Shown in pieces: positions 1 to 8,483 of a stretch of 43,302 nucleotides of DNA. Numbering within the stretch: the stretch's first letter is position 1; each line of letters opens with the position of its first letter. Location of the stretch: assembly GCA_017537565.1 (NCBI GenBank), contig JAFYKQ010000011.1, positions 1-43,302 of the forward strand, in the 5' to 3' direction. A program made the translations under genes and the position numbers. Below the pieces are notes generated by a model. It was not told the DNA's origin. It worked only from the letters and a program-made list of their open reading frames with translations, and made no database searches. Origin of the DNA: Flavobacteriales bacterium (GTDB taxonomy: Bacteria > Bacteroidota > Bacteroidia > Flavobacteriales > UBA1820).

Positions 1-19
1 CATAAGCTTGTTTCTTTTG

Positions 20-51
20 CCTCTTTTCTTTGAAGCAGCAAAGAAAAGAGG
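20..51. repeat. perfect inverted repeat, 13-bp arms
   Basis: CCTCTTTTCTTTG (20-32) and its exact reverse complement (39-51) are separated by AAGCAG. A second small hairpin, GCGGGG-agg-CCCCGC, follows at 58-72. No gene is visible in the first 113 bases. The hairpins could be the 3' end of a transcript that enters from the left of the window, or an intergenic repeat that recurs in the genome. The structure is seen directly; the role is unknown. Confidence 0.6.
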
Positions 52-113
52 AGTAAAGCGGGGAGGCCCCGCTGCCAGTTTTAAATAGTTGTGATGGGAA
101 AATATACTAAATT

Positions 114-142
114 AAAAAGGCTCGCCTGTGGCGAGCCTTTTT
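114..142 (-). terminator. Rho-independent terminator after asnB
   Basis: GGCTCGC (119-125) pairs with GCGAGCC (131-137), and flanking A and T runs extend the stem. Read on the minus strand it lies 6 bases past the asnB stop codon and ends in a T run. Confidence 0.85.
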
Positions 143-147
143 TATGT

Positions 148-1812
148 TCAATAAGCATTCTCGTGAACTCCCTTCACCGCACGCCCCGATGGGTCATTCA
201 CATTCTTAAACGACGCGTCCCAAGCCAAAGCCTCGGCTGTGCTGCACGCCACCGATGGAACCGATGGAACACTCATAGCCGCACTATTGCTGGGGAATAA
301 CTCCTCAAATATACTGCGATAGTAGTATTCCTCTTTATTCTGTGGAGTATTGATAGGGAAACGCTGTGCAGCGTGAGCCATCTGTTCGTCGGTAACTGCA
401 CTGGAAGTTAGTTGTTTCAGGCTATCTATCCAACTATATCCCACACCATCTGAAAACTGTTCCTTCTGTCTCCAAGCCACCTCGTGAGGCAACATATCTT
501 GGAATGCCTCACGCAATATCTTTTTCTCTATCACAGCACCAGGCGCCATCTTGGCTGCTGGGTTAAGACTCATAGCCACGTCCAGGAACTCTTTGTCTAG
601 GAATGGAACACGTCCTTCAACACCCCACGCCGCCAAACTCTTATTGGCTCGCAGACAGTCATAGAGATACAGTTTGCTTATCTTACGCAATGTCTCTTCG
701 TGGAATGCTCGTGCCGATGGAGCCTTGTGGAAATAGAGATATCCGCCGAATACTTCATCTGCTCCCTCACCGCTTAGCACCATCTTGATACCCATACTCT
801 TGATTACACGGGAGAGCAGATACATAGGAGTAGAAGCACGTACGGTAGTCACATCATAGGTTTCGGTATAGTAAATGACATCACGCAATGCATCGAGTCC
901 CTCCTGCACCGTATAGTTTATCTCGTGATGGACTGTCCCTATGTATTCGGCTACTTTACGAGCAGCGGCCAGGTCGGGCGCTCCTTTGAGTCCTACGGCA
1001 AACGAGTGCAGTTGTGGCCACCAAGCATCGGCTGTACAATCTGTCTCGATACGTTTGGCGGCATATTTTTTGGCTATGGCCGAAATAATAGAAGAATCCA
1101 AGCCTCCAGAAAGAAGCACTCCGTATGGAACGTCACTCATAAGCTGTTTTTGTACCGCTTTTTCCAGAGCTTCGCGTAATTTCTCTACCGAAGCATCGGC
1201 ATCTTTTACTGCATCATAGTCTTCCCAGTCTCTCTTATACCAGCGTTTCATCTGCCCATCACCACTCCAATAGTAATGCCCCGGCAGGAATGGCTCATAA
1301 CTGGACGCAAAACCCTCCAATCCTTTCATTTCTGAACACACCATAACGTGTCCCTGTTCATCTCGTCCCATATAGAGCGGTATGACACCTATCTGGTCAC
1401 GGGCTATGAGATACTGGTCTTTTTCTACGTCATATAGTGCAAATGCATATATCCCGCTTATATCCTCCAGAAAATCTATACCTTTTTTACGGTAAAGAGC
1501 CAGTATCACTTCACAGTCGCTACCCGTCTGGAACTCATATTCGTCTTTAAGAGCCTCACGCAACACGCGATGGTTATAAATCTCTCCATTTACACACAGT
1601 ATCTGTTTACCATCGGGAGAGATAAGGGGTTGCCCTCCCGATGCTGGGTCAACTATAGATAGGCGTTCGTGAGCAAGTATCGCACTACCTCCTGCATATA
1701 TCCCGCTCCAGTCTGGTCCACGATGACGTATGCGTTTTGACATTTCTAGGACTTGGCGGCGTAGAGCCTCTGTTTGTTCTTTTACTCCGAAAAGAGCTGT
1801 TATTCCACACAT
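148..1812 (-). CDS. asnB: asparagine synthase B, glutamine-hydrolysing
   Basis: Cytoplasmic enzyme that makes asparagine from aspartate, ATP and glutamine. The protein is 554 residues, the same length as E. coli AsnB. It starts MCGITALFG, so Cys2 is the N-terminal nucleophile of the class II glutaminase domain (about residues 1-190). The ATP-pyrophosphatase loop SGGLDSS lies near residue 235 in the synthetase domain, and GVEGRVPFLD and the C-terminal SVACSTAEALAWD are family signatures. No internal breaks are seen. It diverges from asnS, so asparagine synthesis and its charging onto tRNA sit side by side. A terminator-like hairpin about 40 bases upstream of the start codon suggests control by premature termination (see the leader entry). 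Confidence 0.96.
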   Translation of the reverse strand: MCGITALFGVKEQTEALRRQVLEMSKRIRHRGPDWSGIYAGGSAILAHERLSIVDPASGGQPLISPDGKQILCVNGEIYNHRVLREALKDEYEFQTGSDCEVILALYRKKGIDFLEDISGIYAFALYDVEKDQYLIARDQIGVIPLYMGRDEQGHVMVCSEMKGLEGFASSYEPFLPGHYYWSGDGQMKRWYKRDWEDYDAVKDADASVEKLREALEKAVQKQLMSDVPYGVLLSGGLDSSIISAIAKKYAAKRIETDCTADAWWPQLHSFAVGLKGAPDLAAARKVAEYIGTVHHEINYTVQEGLDALRDVIYYTETYDVTTVRASTPMYLLSRVIKSMGIKMVLSGEGADEVFGGYLYFHKAPSARAFHEETLRKISKLYLYDCLRANKSLAAWGVEGRVPFLDKEFLDVAMSLNPAAKMAPGAVIEKKILREAFQDMLPHEVAWRQKEQFSDGVGYSWIDSLKQLTSSAVTDEQMAHAAQRFPINTPQNKEEYYYRSIFEELFPSNSAAMSVPSVPSVACSTAEALAWDASFKNVNDPSGRAVKGVHENAY

Positions 1813-1844
1813 AATAGTATTTTTTATAGTTATTTTTTTTCTTT

Positions 1845-1998
1845 AATCAAAAAAAGACCTGCCGCTGGCAGGTCTTTTCAATGATACAACACAATATCGT
1901 ACTCATCTATCCTCCTGCCTTTAATAAAGGGGAATTACCGGTGAGATTATTTATATTATGTCCTACTATAAGTATCATCACAATCACATTTATCTACT
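1845..1998 (-). promoter_or_regulatory. candidate transcription-attenuation leader of asnB
   Basis: On the minus strand a -7-like box TATATTTG (2011-2004) is followed by about 150 bases and then a 12-bp terminator hairpin: AAAAGACCTGCC (1878-1867), loop of three, GGCAGGTCTTTT (1863-1852), then more T. The hairpin ends about 40 bases before the asnB start codon, so it sits in the leader. An upstream GGCAGG (1919-1914) can pair with CCTGCC of the terminator's 5' arm and so act as an antiterminator. That GGCAGG overlaps the ribosome-binding site of a 19-codon reading frame. A TTTG lies only 12 bases from the -7 box, so the -33 element is poor. The hairpin is certain; attenuation is inferred. Confidence 0.5.
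1847..1906 (-). CDS. possible 19-residue leader peptide upstream of asnB
   Basis: A short frame encodes MSTILCCIIEKTCQRQVFF and stops with TGA inside the T run of the leader terminator. It is preceded by AGGAGG four bases before the ATG, which is striking because most genes here have no Shine-Dalgarno sequence. Translation would run through both arms of the terminator. It has no asparagine codons, so classical starvation-sensing attenuation for asparagine is not supported; two adjacent Cys codons and two Gln codons are present. It may be fortuitous. Confidence 0.3.
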   Translation of the reverse strand: MSTILCCIIEKTCQRQVFF

Positions 1999-2167
1999 GG
2001 CGACAAATATACATTTTCCTCAACAAAATCACCACACACATACAATATATTTTATGTTTTAACATTATTTTTGTGAATTTATAGCATTTTAGGGTATTTT
2101 ATTGTCATTTTGTTTTTAAAACACCCATCTTGACACCATTCGCTACGATTTTTTCACCTTACTGGTC

Positions 2168-2202
2168 TTTTTGGGCAGGGGACACATTTTCCTGCCAAAA
2201 AA
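2168..2202. other. hairpin in the asnB-asnS intergenic region
   Basis: GGCAGG (2174-2179) and CCTGCC (2191-2196) form a stem extended by TTTTT and AAAAAA with one bulged G, around an 11-base loop. On the minus strand it resembles a terminator ending in a short T run. The same GGCAGG/CCTGCC words occur in the asnB leader 250-340 bases away. Apart from this hairpin and the leader I see no RNA gene or credible protein gene between 1880 and 2284. Confidence 0.45.
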
Positions 2203-2284
2203 GTATTATATCTCACAAAAAATCATCAATTTTGCATCTTATATTACAAGTTATATATTTTCATTCATACAAACACACATATAT

Positions 2285-3703
2285 ATGAAACGCAGCAAGA
2301 TTAAAGACCTGCTCATAGGGGCAGGATTGGGAGAAAAGGTTACAGCTATGGGTTGGGTGAGAACATTCCGCAACGATATGTTCATAGCGCTTAATGACGG
2401 CTCGTCTGTTAAGAATCTTCAATGCGTGGTAAAAGAAAATTCGGGTCTTAAACTATACGCAGGCACTTGCATATCTGTAATAGGAACACTGGTAGAGAGC
2501 CAAGGTAAAGGTCAGGCGTATGAACTACTGGCAGACGAAGTAAACATACTGGGTGCTGCCGACCCACAATCATACCCTCTACAACCAAAAGAACACTCAT
2601 TGGAATTTTTACGAGATATAGCACACTTACGCATACGTACCAATCTGTTTGGAGCTATAATGCGTGTACGCAGTGCTTTGGCACAGGGGGTACATAGATT
2701 CTTTGCCGAACGCGGTTTTTATTACTTCAACGCTCCTATCATTACAGGCTCTGACTGTGAAGGTGCTGGGGAAATGTTCTGCATAAGCACACTACCTCAC
2801 AAGAACGCACCTCTTACAGAAGATGGCGAAGTAGATTACAGCAAAGACTTTTTTGCCCGCCAGACAAACCTTACGGTATCTGGACAGTTAGAAGCCGAAA
2901 CCTATGCTATGGCTCTGGGTGCAGTATATACATTTGGCCCTACGTTCCGTGCCGAGAACTCTCACACTACACGTCATTTGGCCGAATTCTGGATGATAGA
3001 ACCCGAAGTCGCATTTGCAGACCTTGAAGACAATATGGAACTGGCCGAAAGCTTCATCAAGAGCGTTATAAAACACGCATTGGACACTTGCGGCGATGAC
3101 ATAGACTTCCTAGATGCACGTTTTGCACGCGAGGAAAACAAGAAACCTGCCGCATCTCGCAGTTCTATGGGACTTAAAGAAAAACTGGACTTTATACTTA
3201 ACAACGACTTTAAACGCGTGTCATACACCGAAGCCATAGATATCCTTAAAAACTCCAAAGCCAACAAAAAAGGCAAATTCAAATACCCTGTCGAGCAGTG
3301 GGGTATCGACCTACAAAGCGAACACGAACGCTATCTGGTAGAAAAACACTTCGGTTGTCCTGTGATACTTTATGACTATCCTGCCGCTATCAAGGCTTTC
3401 TATATGCGTATGAACGAAGACGGACGTACGGTACGTGCTATGGACGTGCTATTCCCTGGTATAGGCGAGATAGTAGGTGGTAGCCAGCGTGAAGAACGTA
3501 TGGACGTTCTTATGCAGAAGATAAAAGATATGGGTATGGACGAAAAGACACTATGGTGGTATCTGGATACACGTCGTTTTGGTAGTGCTCCACACTCGGG
3601 ATTTGGTCTAGGATTTGAACGTCTGGTACAGTTTGTAACAGGCATGGAAAACATACGCGACGTGATACCATTCCCTCGTTACCCACAGAGTGCCGAATTT
3701 TAA
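2285..3703 (+). CDS. asnS: asparaginyl-tRNA synthetase
   Basis: Charges tRNA-Asn with asparagine in the cytoplasm. The 472-residue protein (E. coli AsnS is 466) has an N-terminal OB-fold anticodon-binding domain (about 1-110) and a class IIb catalytic domain. Motif 2 appears as [16 protein letters not shown] and motif 3 as [19 protein letters not shown] followed by RDVIPFPR. The FRAENS segment and the C-terminal IPFPRYP are typical of AsnS rather than AspS. The reading frame is open upstream to 2171, but those 38 residues are AT-rich spacer and the OB fold begins at [10 protein letters not shown], so 2285 is chosen. A barrel protein gene follows after 20 bases and is probably cotranscribed. 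Confidence 0.95.
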   Translation: MKRSKIKDLLIGAGLGEKVTAMGWVRTFRNDMFIALNDGSSVKNLQCVVKENSGLKLYAGTCISVIGTLVESQGKGQAYELLADEVNILGAADPQSYPLQPKEHSLEFLRDIAHLRIRTNLFGAIMRVRSALAQGVHRFFAERGFYYFNAPIITGSDCEGAGEMFCISTLPHKNAPLTEDGEVDYSKDFFARQTNLTVSGQLEAETYAMALGAVYTFGPTFRAENSHTTRHLAEFWMIEPEVAFADLEDNMELAESFIKSVIKHALDTCGDDIDFLDARFAREENKKPAASRSSMGLKEKLDFILNNDFKRVSYTEAIDILKNSKANKKGKFKYPVEQWGIDLQSEHERYLVEKHFGCPVILYDYPAAIKAFYMRMNEDGRTVRAMDVLFPGIGEIVGGSQREERMDVLMQKIKDMGMDEKTLWWYLDTRRFGSAPHSGFGLGFERLVQFVTGMENIRDVIPFPRYPQSAEF

Positions 3704-3723
3704 TCATTACAACCAGTAAGTTT

Positions 3724-4479
3724 ATGAGACTATATCATTCATACGTGAGATGTTTATTACTGCTCCTTATGGTAGGTGCCGTAGGTGAGGTGTGTGGACA
3801 AGAGGTAGATGACAGTACCAATACGAGAAAGGCTCATAAACTATACTTGCGTAGCCAAAAGACCAAATATCTAGACGACCAGTTGTACATAGGTTTCACG
3901 TACAATATCCTCACGGCTATGCCTGCCGATGTGAAAAACTATTCGTTTTCAAACACGTTATCACTAGGATATATAAGGGATATCCCTCTCAACGAGAGGA
4001 GAAACATAGGACTGGGAGCTGGTATAGGATTTGGTTTTCATACGTACTACACAAACGTTGCTATGGATTGTGATGGAACAGGAATGTGGGGAATGAGTGT
4101 ATTGAATAGCGGAGAATATCTATCAAACCGTTTTTCACTACAGACGCTGGATATCCCTATACAGGTGCGTTTCCGAGGTTCTACGGCCGAAAAATTCAAC
4201 TTTTGGAGAGTATATGCTGGTGTTACGTTTTCCTGGGTATATAAAAACTCGACAACATATAAAAACGACCTTGTAAAATTACGCTACTATAATATCCCAT
4301 ACCTCAATGAATGGCTATACACGGCCAATCTACAAGTGGGATATGGTAAATTTACCATCAAGGTGGATTACACGATAGGCTCTCTCTTTAAGAAGAAATA
4401 TGGCGGAGAGGCTTTACCTGTAAAAGGTATAAGCGATATGCGTAGCTGTAATGTAGGCCTACTGATGTATCTATTGTAA
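3724..4479 (+). CDS. PorT-like outer-membrane beta-barrel protein
   Basis: 251 residues with an N-terminal signal peptide (about 1-25, ending VCGQ) and then alternating hydrophobic/polar strands rich in Gly, Tyr and Phe, such as LGAGIGFGFHTYYTN, LQVGYGKFTIKVDY and CNVGLLMYLL. The pattern fits the Bacteroidetes outer-membrane barrel family that includes PorT (OMP_b-brl_2 type). PorT itself is a type IX secretion component, but the sequence alone does not prove orthology and no other type IX gene is in the window. It lies 20 bases after asnS and is followed by a strong terminator. Function remains open. Confidence 0.7.
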   Translation: MRLYHSYVRCLLLLLMVGAVGEVCGQEVDDSTNTRKAHKLYLRSQKTKYLDDQLYIGFTYNILTAMPADVKNYSFSNTLSLGYIRDIPLNERRNIGLGAGIGFGFHTYYTNVAMDCDGTGMWGMSVLNSGEYLSNRFSLQTLDIPIQVRFRGSTAEKFNFWRVYAGVTFSWVYKNSTTYKNDLVKLRYYNIPYLNEWLYTANLQVGYGKFTIKVDYTIGSLFKKKYGGEALPVKGISDMRSCNVGLLMYLL

Positions 4480-4506
4480 CATCATATAACAAGAGATAAT
4501 AAAACC

Positions 4507-4535
4507 AAAAACTCGCCCCGTGGGGCGAGTTTTTT
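4507..4535. terminator. bidirectional terminator between barrel gene and thrA
   Basis: AAAACTCGCCCC and GGGGCGAGTTTT flank a two-base loop. Both strands end in T runs, as suits the convergent genes on either side. Confidence 0.85.
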
Positions 4536-4558
4536 ATGATGTATGAGTCTGTCTCTTA

Positions 4559-6967
4559 CTATGAAAGTGTTTCGCTTATACGCAATATATCGGTATATAC
4601 TCCGCGGGCAGTAACAGCAGCACCCGCTCCCGCACCTTGGATAACCATAGGCACATCACCATATGACGCCGTGTGTATCTCAAACATAGAGTCAGATCCT
4701 TTAAGACCTCCCAACGGACTGTCTTTTTTAACCTTGACCAGTTTAACAGTAAGGCTGCCCTGCTCTACGTCCAGTTCTCCCACATAACGCAATACCTCAT
4801 CTTCTGCCAATGTAGATTTTACTCCACCATACATATCATTCATCATCACCTCACCAGCCAAGAAATCTTCTACGCTGCCACCACGCAATGCCTCGGGTAT
4901 AAGGTTTTCTATCTCTATATCCTCAAATTCTTTTTTCATTCCTATCTCACGTGCCAGTATAAGGAGTTTACGTGCCACGTCATTACCACATAGATCTTCG
5001 CGAGGGTCGGGTTCTGTGTAGCCCTTCTGCATAGCCTCACGCAATACTTGTGAGAACATCACATCGCTCGATGAGAATATATTAAAAATATAGCTCAACG
5101 TACCCGAGAACACCCCTCTCACACGACGTATCTCATCTCCCGTATCGCACAACTGACGTATCGTATCCACCAGTGGCAAGCCCGCTCCCACGTTGGCCTC
5201 ATAGAGGAATTTTTTGCCTTTCCTACGCAACACCTCACGCAACGCCGAATAACTATCATAGGATAGAGTATTAGCTATCTTATTGGAAACCACCAGATTA
5301 CAACCTGCTTCCACAAAGACAGGATAATTCTCTACAAAATCACGAGATGCCGTATTGTCGACAACTATCACATTTTCCAGATGATGACTCTCTATGTATG
5401 ACAACAGGCTTTCTACCGTATATGGAACAGTTTCTGTCTTGATTCTTTCTCGCCAGGAAGTCCCTACCCCGTGAGCATCTAGCAACACACCACGGGAATT
5501 TGCTACACCAAATACATTAAGACGCAATCCACGACGTTCTACTATCATCTGCTGTGTAGATAATATCTGGTCTATAAGCGTACCACCCACAGTACCACAA
5601 CCCGCCACCAGAACGTTTATCTTTTTATACACACCAAATATATGGTTGTGTATCACATTGACCGCTTTTTTAAGCTGTGAACTATTTACCACAAATGACA
5701 AGTGTTCGCCATTTATCGTGTTGTTTATAAGATATGGCTCTATGGAATTACTACGCAATGCTGCATATGCCTTATCCAGGAAGTCTATATGGCGACCTAT
5801 GATAGATATGACAGAAACCGTATTATTTACCGCTATCTCCTGTATATCCTGGGCGTGTATCTCACGTTCAAATTCTACTTCTAGTACTTCTTTGGAAAGC
5901 GAAGCATTTTCGGCATCGACTATAAATCCTATACCACGTTCAGATGAAGCTTGGGATACTATTCTCACGCTCACACCGTGTGATGACAACGCACTGAATA
6001 TACGACCATCTATACCTACCTTACCCAGCATACCACGACCTTCTATACTTACCAGTGCAACGTCTGAAATGACCGATATGGCTTTAAGACCTCCTCCGCT
6101 GCCACATTCGGCTATCGTTGTTCCACAACACGATGGATTAAAGGAGTTAAGTATGCGTATAGGTATCTTTTTCTCTATAAGAGGGAGTATGGTTTTGGCG
6201 TGTAGGACATTTGTACCAAAATTTGCCAATTCGTTGGCCTCGCGATATGAGAGAAGCGGTATAATCTGTGCGTCCTCCACCAATGTAGGATTGGCCGTAT
6301 ATACACCATCTACATTTGTCCAGTTCTGCACTTCATCGGCACCCAGGAATGCCGCCATAAGAGTAGCCGAATAGTTACTACCGTTACGACCCAATGTTGT
6401 AGTCTGGTTGTTAATAGTAGTGCCTATAAATCCTGTTACAACCTCTATCACGTCGTCCTGTGCATCGGCAAAGAATTCTTCTACATTCTTTCTAGACACG
6501 TCCATTATCACCGAAGCACTACCCCATTCGTCGGTAGTCTTGATAAGACGGCGACTATCTACAAAACGAGTCTTAAATCCACGTTTGGAGAGAAGGTGTG
6601 CCACCATCTTGCAGCTCAATATCTCACCAAATGACATAAAACGGTCCTTTATCTTCAGGCTGTACTCTCCTAGCAACGCCACACCTTCCAGCATTTGACG
6701 CATCTCGGCAAATTCTGCACTCATATCCATCGTTGCGTCTGGTGCCTGTTGTCTTTCACAGAAATATGTATATGATGACATATAGTCCTCACCACGTGCT
6801 GCTTTCTCTAGCATATCTTCCAGCATATCGGTAGATTTGCCACGAGCCGAACACACAACCAGTATCTTTCCCTTGCGAGCCTCGCTGCTCATTATATCCA
6901 ATGCACCTTGCAGCGGATTCCCCGCTCCAGCCGAGAGAGATTTCCCTCCAAACTTGAGTACCTTCAT
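4559..6967 (-). CDS. thrA: bifunctional aspartokinase/homoserine dehydrogenase
   Basis: Catalyses the first and third steps of the aspartate pathway to threonine and methionine. The protein is 802 residues (E. coli ThrA 820). It has an aspartokinase domain (about 1-290, with FVDSRRLIKT and TTTLGRNGSNYSATL), two ACT regulatory regions (about 300-450) and an NAD(P)-dependent homoserine dehydrogenase (from about 455, VLVAGCGTVGGTLID, with SNKIANT and GYTEPDPREDLCG). The N-terminal aspartokinase signature, usually KFGGTS, reads KFGGKS here; the codon is AAA. It lies 40 bases downstream of metX on the same strand and is probably cotranscribed. Feedback control through the ACT domains is expected. 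Confidence 0.95.
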   Translation of the reverse strand: MKVLKFGGKSLSAGAGNPLQGALDIMSSEARKGKILVVCSARGKSTDMLEDMLEKAARGEDYMSSYTYFCERQQAPDATMDMSAEFAEMRQMLEGVALLGEYSLKIKDRFMSFGEILSCKMVAHLLSKRGFKTRFVDSRRLIKTTDEWGSASVIMDVSRKNVEEFFADAQDDVIEVVTGFIGTTINNQTTTLGRNGSNYSATLMAAFLGADEVQNWTNVDGVYTANPTLVEDAQIIPLLSYREANELANFGTNVLHAKTILPLIEKKIPIRILNSFNPSCCGTTIAECGSGGGLKAISVISDVALVSIEGRGMLGKVGIDGRIFSALSSHGVSVRIVSQASSERGIGFIVDAENASLSKEVLEVEFEREIHAQDIQEIAVNNTVSVISIIGRHIDFLDKAYAALRSNSIEPYLINNTINGEHLSFVVNSSQLKKAVNVIHNHIFGVYKKINVLVAGCGTVGGTLIDQILSTQQMIVERRGLRLNVFGVANSRGVLLDAHGVGTSWRERIKTETVPYTVESLLSYIESHHLENVIVVDNTASRDFVENYPVFVEAGCNLVVSNKIANTLSYDSYSALREVLRRKGKKFLYEANVGAGLPLVDTIRQLCDTGDEIRRVRGVFSGTLSYIFNIFSSSDVMFSQVLREAMQKGYTEPDPREDLCGNDVARKLLILAREIGMKKEFEDIEIENLIPEALRGGSVEDFLAGEVMMNDMYGGVKSTLAEDEVLRYVGELDVEQGSLTVKLVKVKKDSPLGGLKGSDSMFEIHTASYGDVPMVIQGAGAGAAVTARGVYTDILRISETLS

Positions 6968-7007
6968 TCTATCTACTTTATTTACTATGATTATCTATTT
7001 CTATCTA

Positions 7008-7964
7008 TCAGAAAAAACCCTTGAGGAGTTCTTGCAGTTTGTCAAACTCTATAAGAAAGCCATCGTGACCGTGTATCGTATCCAGTTCTAGATAATGACT
7101 ATCTTTACCCATAGAGAGTAACATATCGTGGACGGCTATATTTTCATAAGGTTGAAAATAGAGGTCTGAGCTTATTCCTACCTGCACCACACGACTTTTG
7201 ACACGAGAGAGTGCTTCCTGCATAGTCCCCCTGCCCGATGACACATCTACCTTTCCCGTGAGGTGAGAAAGAAAACGATATGCGTCCACATCAAAACGTT
7301 TACCCAATTTATCCCCGTGATGTCGCAACCACGATACTACGTTTGGGATACCGGTAGTATGGTTACTACGGTCAAATTTCATAGAAAATGATTGCGGTGT
7401 ACGGAAGAACAACATAGTGAGCATACGAGCATCGTGCATACCAAAGTCCCCACGTGAAAGACTCTGGAGCTGAAGTTCAGAAAGAGCTATAACCCAGTCT
7501 GTACTCTTGCAGTCACCTCCCACAGATACCAATTGAGATGCAAAATCTGGATATTCAACCGCCATCTCCCACGCTATACACGCTCCCATAGAACAACCTA
7601 TGAGCGAATGTAGATACTCTACTCCTATCTCTTTGGCTCCCAAATACAGCATTCGCGCTATGTCTCTGGCGACAAAATGCACATAGTCATCACCCCATAG
7701 TTTCCCATCATATCCGTTGCCCGGGATATTAAAACACAACACACTATAACGCGATGTATCTACCACATTGCCCTCGCTTATGAGCCCCTGCCACCAGCCG
7801 TTATCACCTGCCACTGCCGAATTTCCTGTGAGTGCGTGGCATACCATAACCACAGGAGCCCCACTGTCCAGCTCCTGTCCAAATACTTCATAGGACATCG
7901 AGATAGACTCATAGTGTGTTCCATCACTCGTTGTAAAATTTTTTATCGCAGTGTACTTTAACAT
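7008..7964 (-). CDS. metX: homoserine O-acetyltransferase
   Basis: Transfers acetyl from acetyl-CoA to homoserine, the committed step to methionine. It is a 318-residue alpha/beta-hydrolase-fold protein, somewhat shorter than many MetX proteins (about 350-380). The nucleophile elbow is GCSMGA, the acid lies in the ISSDLYFQP segment and the histidine in HGHDGFL, which together form the expected Ser-Asp-His triad. The oxyanion-side motif CHALTGNSA is also typical. It is first in the metX-thrA operon, which links homoserine production with its use. The promoter leaves a leader of only about 15 bases, so no SAM-sensing riboswitch can fit upstream. Confidence 0.88.
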   Translation of the reverse strand: MLKYTAIKNFTTSDGTHYESISMSYEVFGQELDSGAPVVMVCHALTGNSAVAGDNGWWQGLISEGNVVDTSRYSVLCFNIPGNGYDGKLWGDDYVHFVARDIARMLYLGAKEIGVEYLHSLIGCSMGACIAWEMAVEYPDFASQLVSVGGDCKSTDWVIALSELQLQSLSRGDFGMHDARMLTMLFFRTPQSFSMKFDRSNHTTGIPNVVSWLRHHGDKLGKRFDVDAYRFLSHLTGKVDVSSGRGTMQEALSRVKSRVVQVGISSDLYFQPYENIAVHDMLLSMGKDSHYLELDTIHGHDGFLIEFDKLQELLKGFF

Positions 7965-7984
7965 AATTTTCTATACGCAAGTTG

Positions 7985-8017
7985 CAAATGTAATAAAAAC
8001 ACAGCCCTACACACAAA
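7985..8017 (-). promoter_or_regulatory. promoter of metX-thrA operon
   Basis: On the minus strand TTTG (8017-8014) is followed after 21 bases by TACATTTG (7992-7985). This fits the Bacteroidetes primary sigma consensus (TTTG / TAnnTTTG). Transcription should begin near 7979, about 15 bases before the metX start codon. Confidence 0.7.
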
Positions 8018-8044
8018 TGCAAACGTGTTTTTTAAAAATTATTA

Positions 8045-8383
8045 TCAATCTTTCAACAAATCCCCATAATAACTGATGATTGCATCACGCAATAGTTCCC
8101 CACGAGCTTCTTTTTCCATATTTATATCTTGCACCTGCTCATAGATGGGGTACCCGTCATCTCTACGTCCCGTCATACGAAAGTAACCTTTAGTCTCGAG
8201 GATAGCACACATACCACAGTGCATCACGTCCATTTTATCTACCTGCGTGAGAGATGATTGGCATTTACCTACCACCTGTAATCCCGCCACAAATATCATC
8301 TCTTGCACTCCTACACCGCTCCCCGCGTCAAAAAATTTTTCCAGCCGTGATGCTATAACAGCTAGTTTTTCATTGTCATTCAT
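8045..8383 (-). CDS. small hypothetical protein, 112 residues
   Basis: I do not recognise a named family. The protein begins MNDNEKLAVIASRLEKFF and contains the segments KMDVMHCGMCAILETKGYF and DDGYPIYEQV, followed by an acidic helix and AIISYYGDLL. It has no signal peptide or membrane segment, so it is probably cytoplasmic. The frame is open upstream to 8557, but that extension overlaps the divergent peptidase gene and passes through a promoter-like box, CAAAGGTA at 8407-8414 (TACCTTTG on the minus strand). The ATG at 8383 lies about 20 bases past that box and is preferred. It diverges from the dipeptidyl peptidase gene with 100 bases between start codons. Confidence 0.65.
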   Translation of the reverse strand: MNDNEKLAVIASRLEKFFDAGSGVGVQEMIFVAGLQVVGKCQSSLTQVDKMDVMHCGMCAILETKGYFRMTGRRDDGYPIYEQVQDINMEKEARGELLRDAIISYYGDLLKD

Positions 8384-8406
8384 AGCCTTTACTATTAAAT
8401 TTATGT

Positions 8407-8414
8407 CAAAGGTA
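8407..8414 (-). promoter_or_regulatory. -7 box for the small hypothetical gene
   Basis: TACCTTTG on the minus strand matches TAnnTTTG. No TTG is seen at the usual spacing. The predicted leader is about 18 bases. Confidence 0.4.
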
Positions 8415-8448
8415 CGCACGAAAAGGAGATTTTTTGATACTTTATCCA

Positions 8449-8456
8449 TAATTTTG
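8449..8456 (+). promoter_or_regulatory. -7 box for the dipeptidyl peptidase operon
   Basis: TAATTTTG matches TAnnTTTG, 27 bases before the start codon at 8484. The nearest TTTG is only 12 bases upstream of it, so the -33 element is unclear. Confidence 0.45.
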
Positions 8457-8483
8457 CATTTTAATACCAAATCTTTTTGCGTT

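Noticed and set aside
2012-2284. T-box or tRNA upstream of asnS
   Set aside because: No T-box TGGN sequence with stem I, and no cloverleaf on either strand; T-boxes are rare outside Firmicutes and Actinobacteria.
2171-2284. 38-residue N-terminal extension of AsnS
   Set aside because: Starts at a TTG within a hairpin; the residues are AT-rich spacer and absent from the family.
5646-6374. 242-codon open frame antisense to thrA
   Set aside because: It mirrors the codon structure of thrA, has low-complexity Ser/Thr/Ile content, no start context and no protein family features.
7965-8044. SAM riboswitch before metX
   Set aside because: The promoter at 7985-8017 leaves a leader of only about 15 bases and only 80 bases separate the neighbouring genes.
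8247-8483. 79-residue N-terminal extension of the dipeptidyl peptidase
   Set aside because: It would bury the signal peptide and overlap the divergent gene; a -7 box lies inside it.
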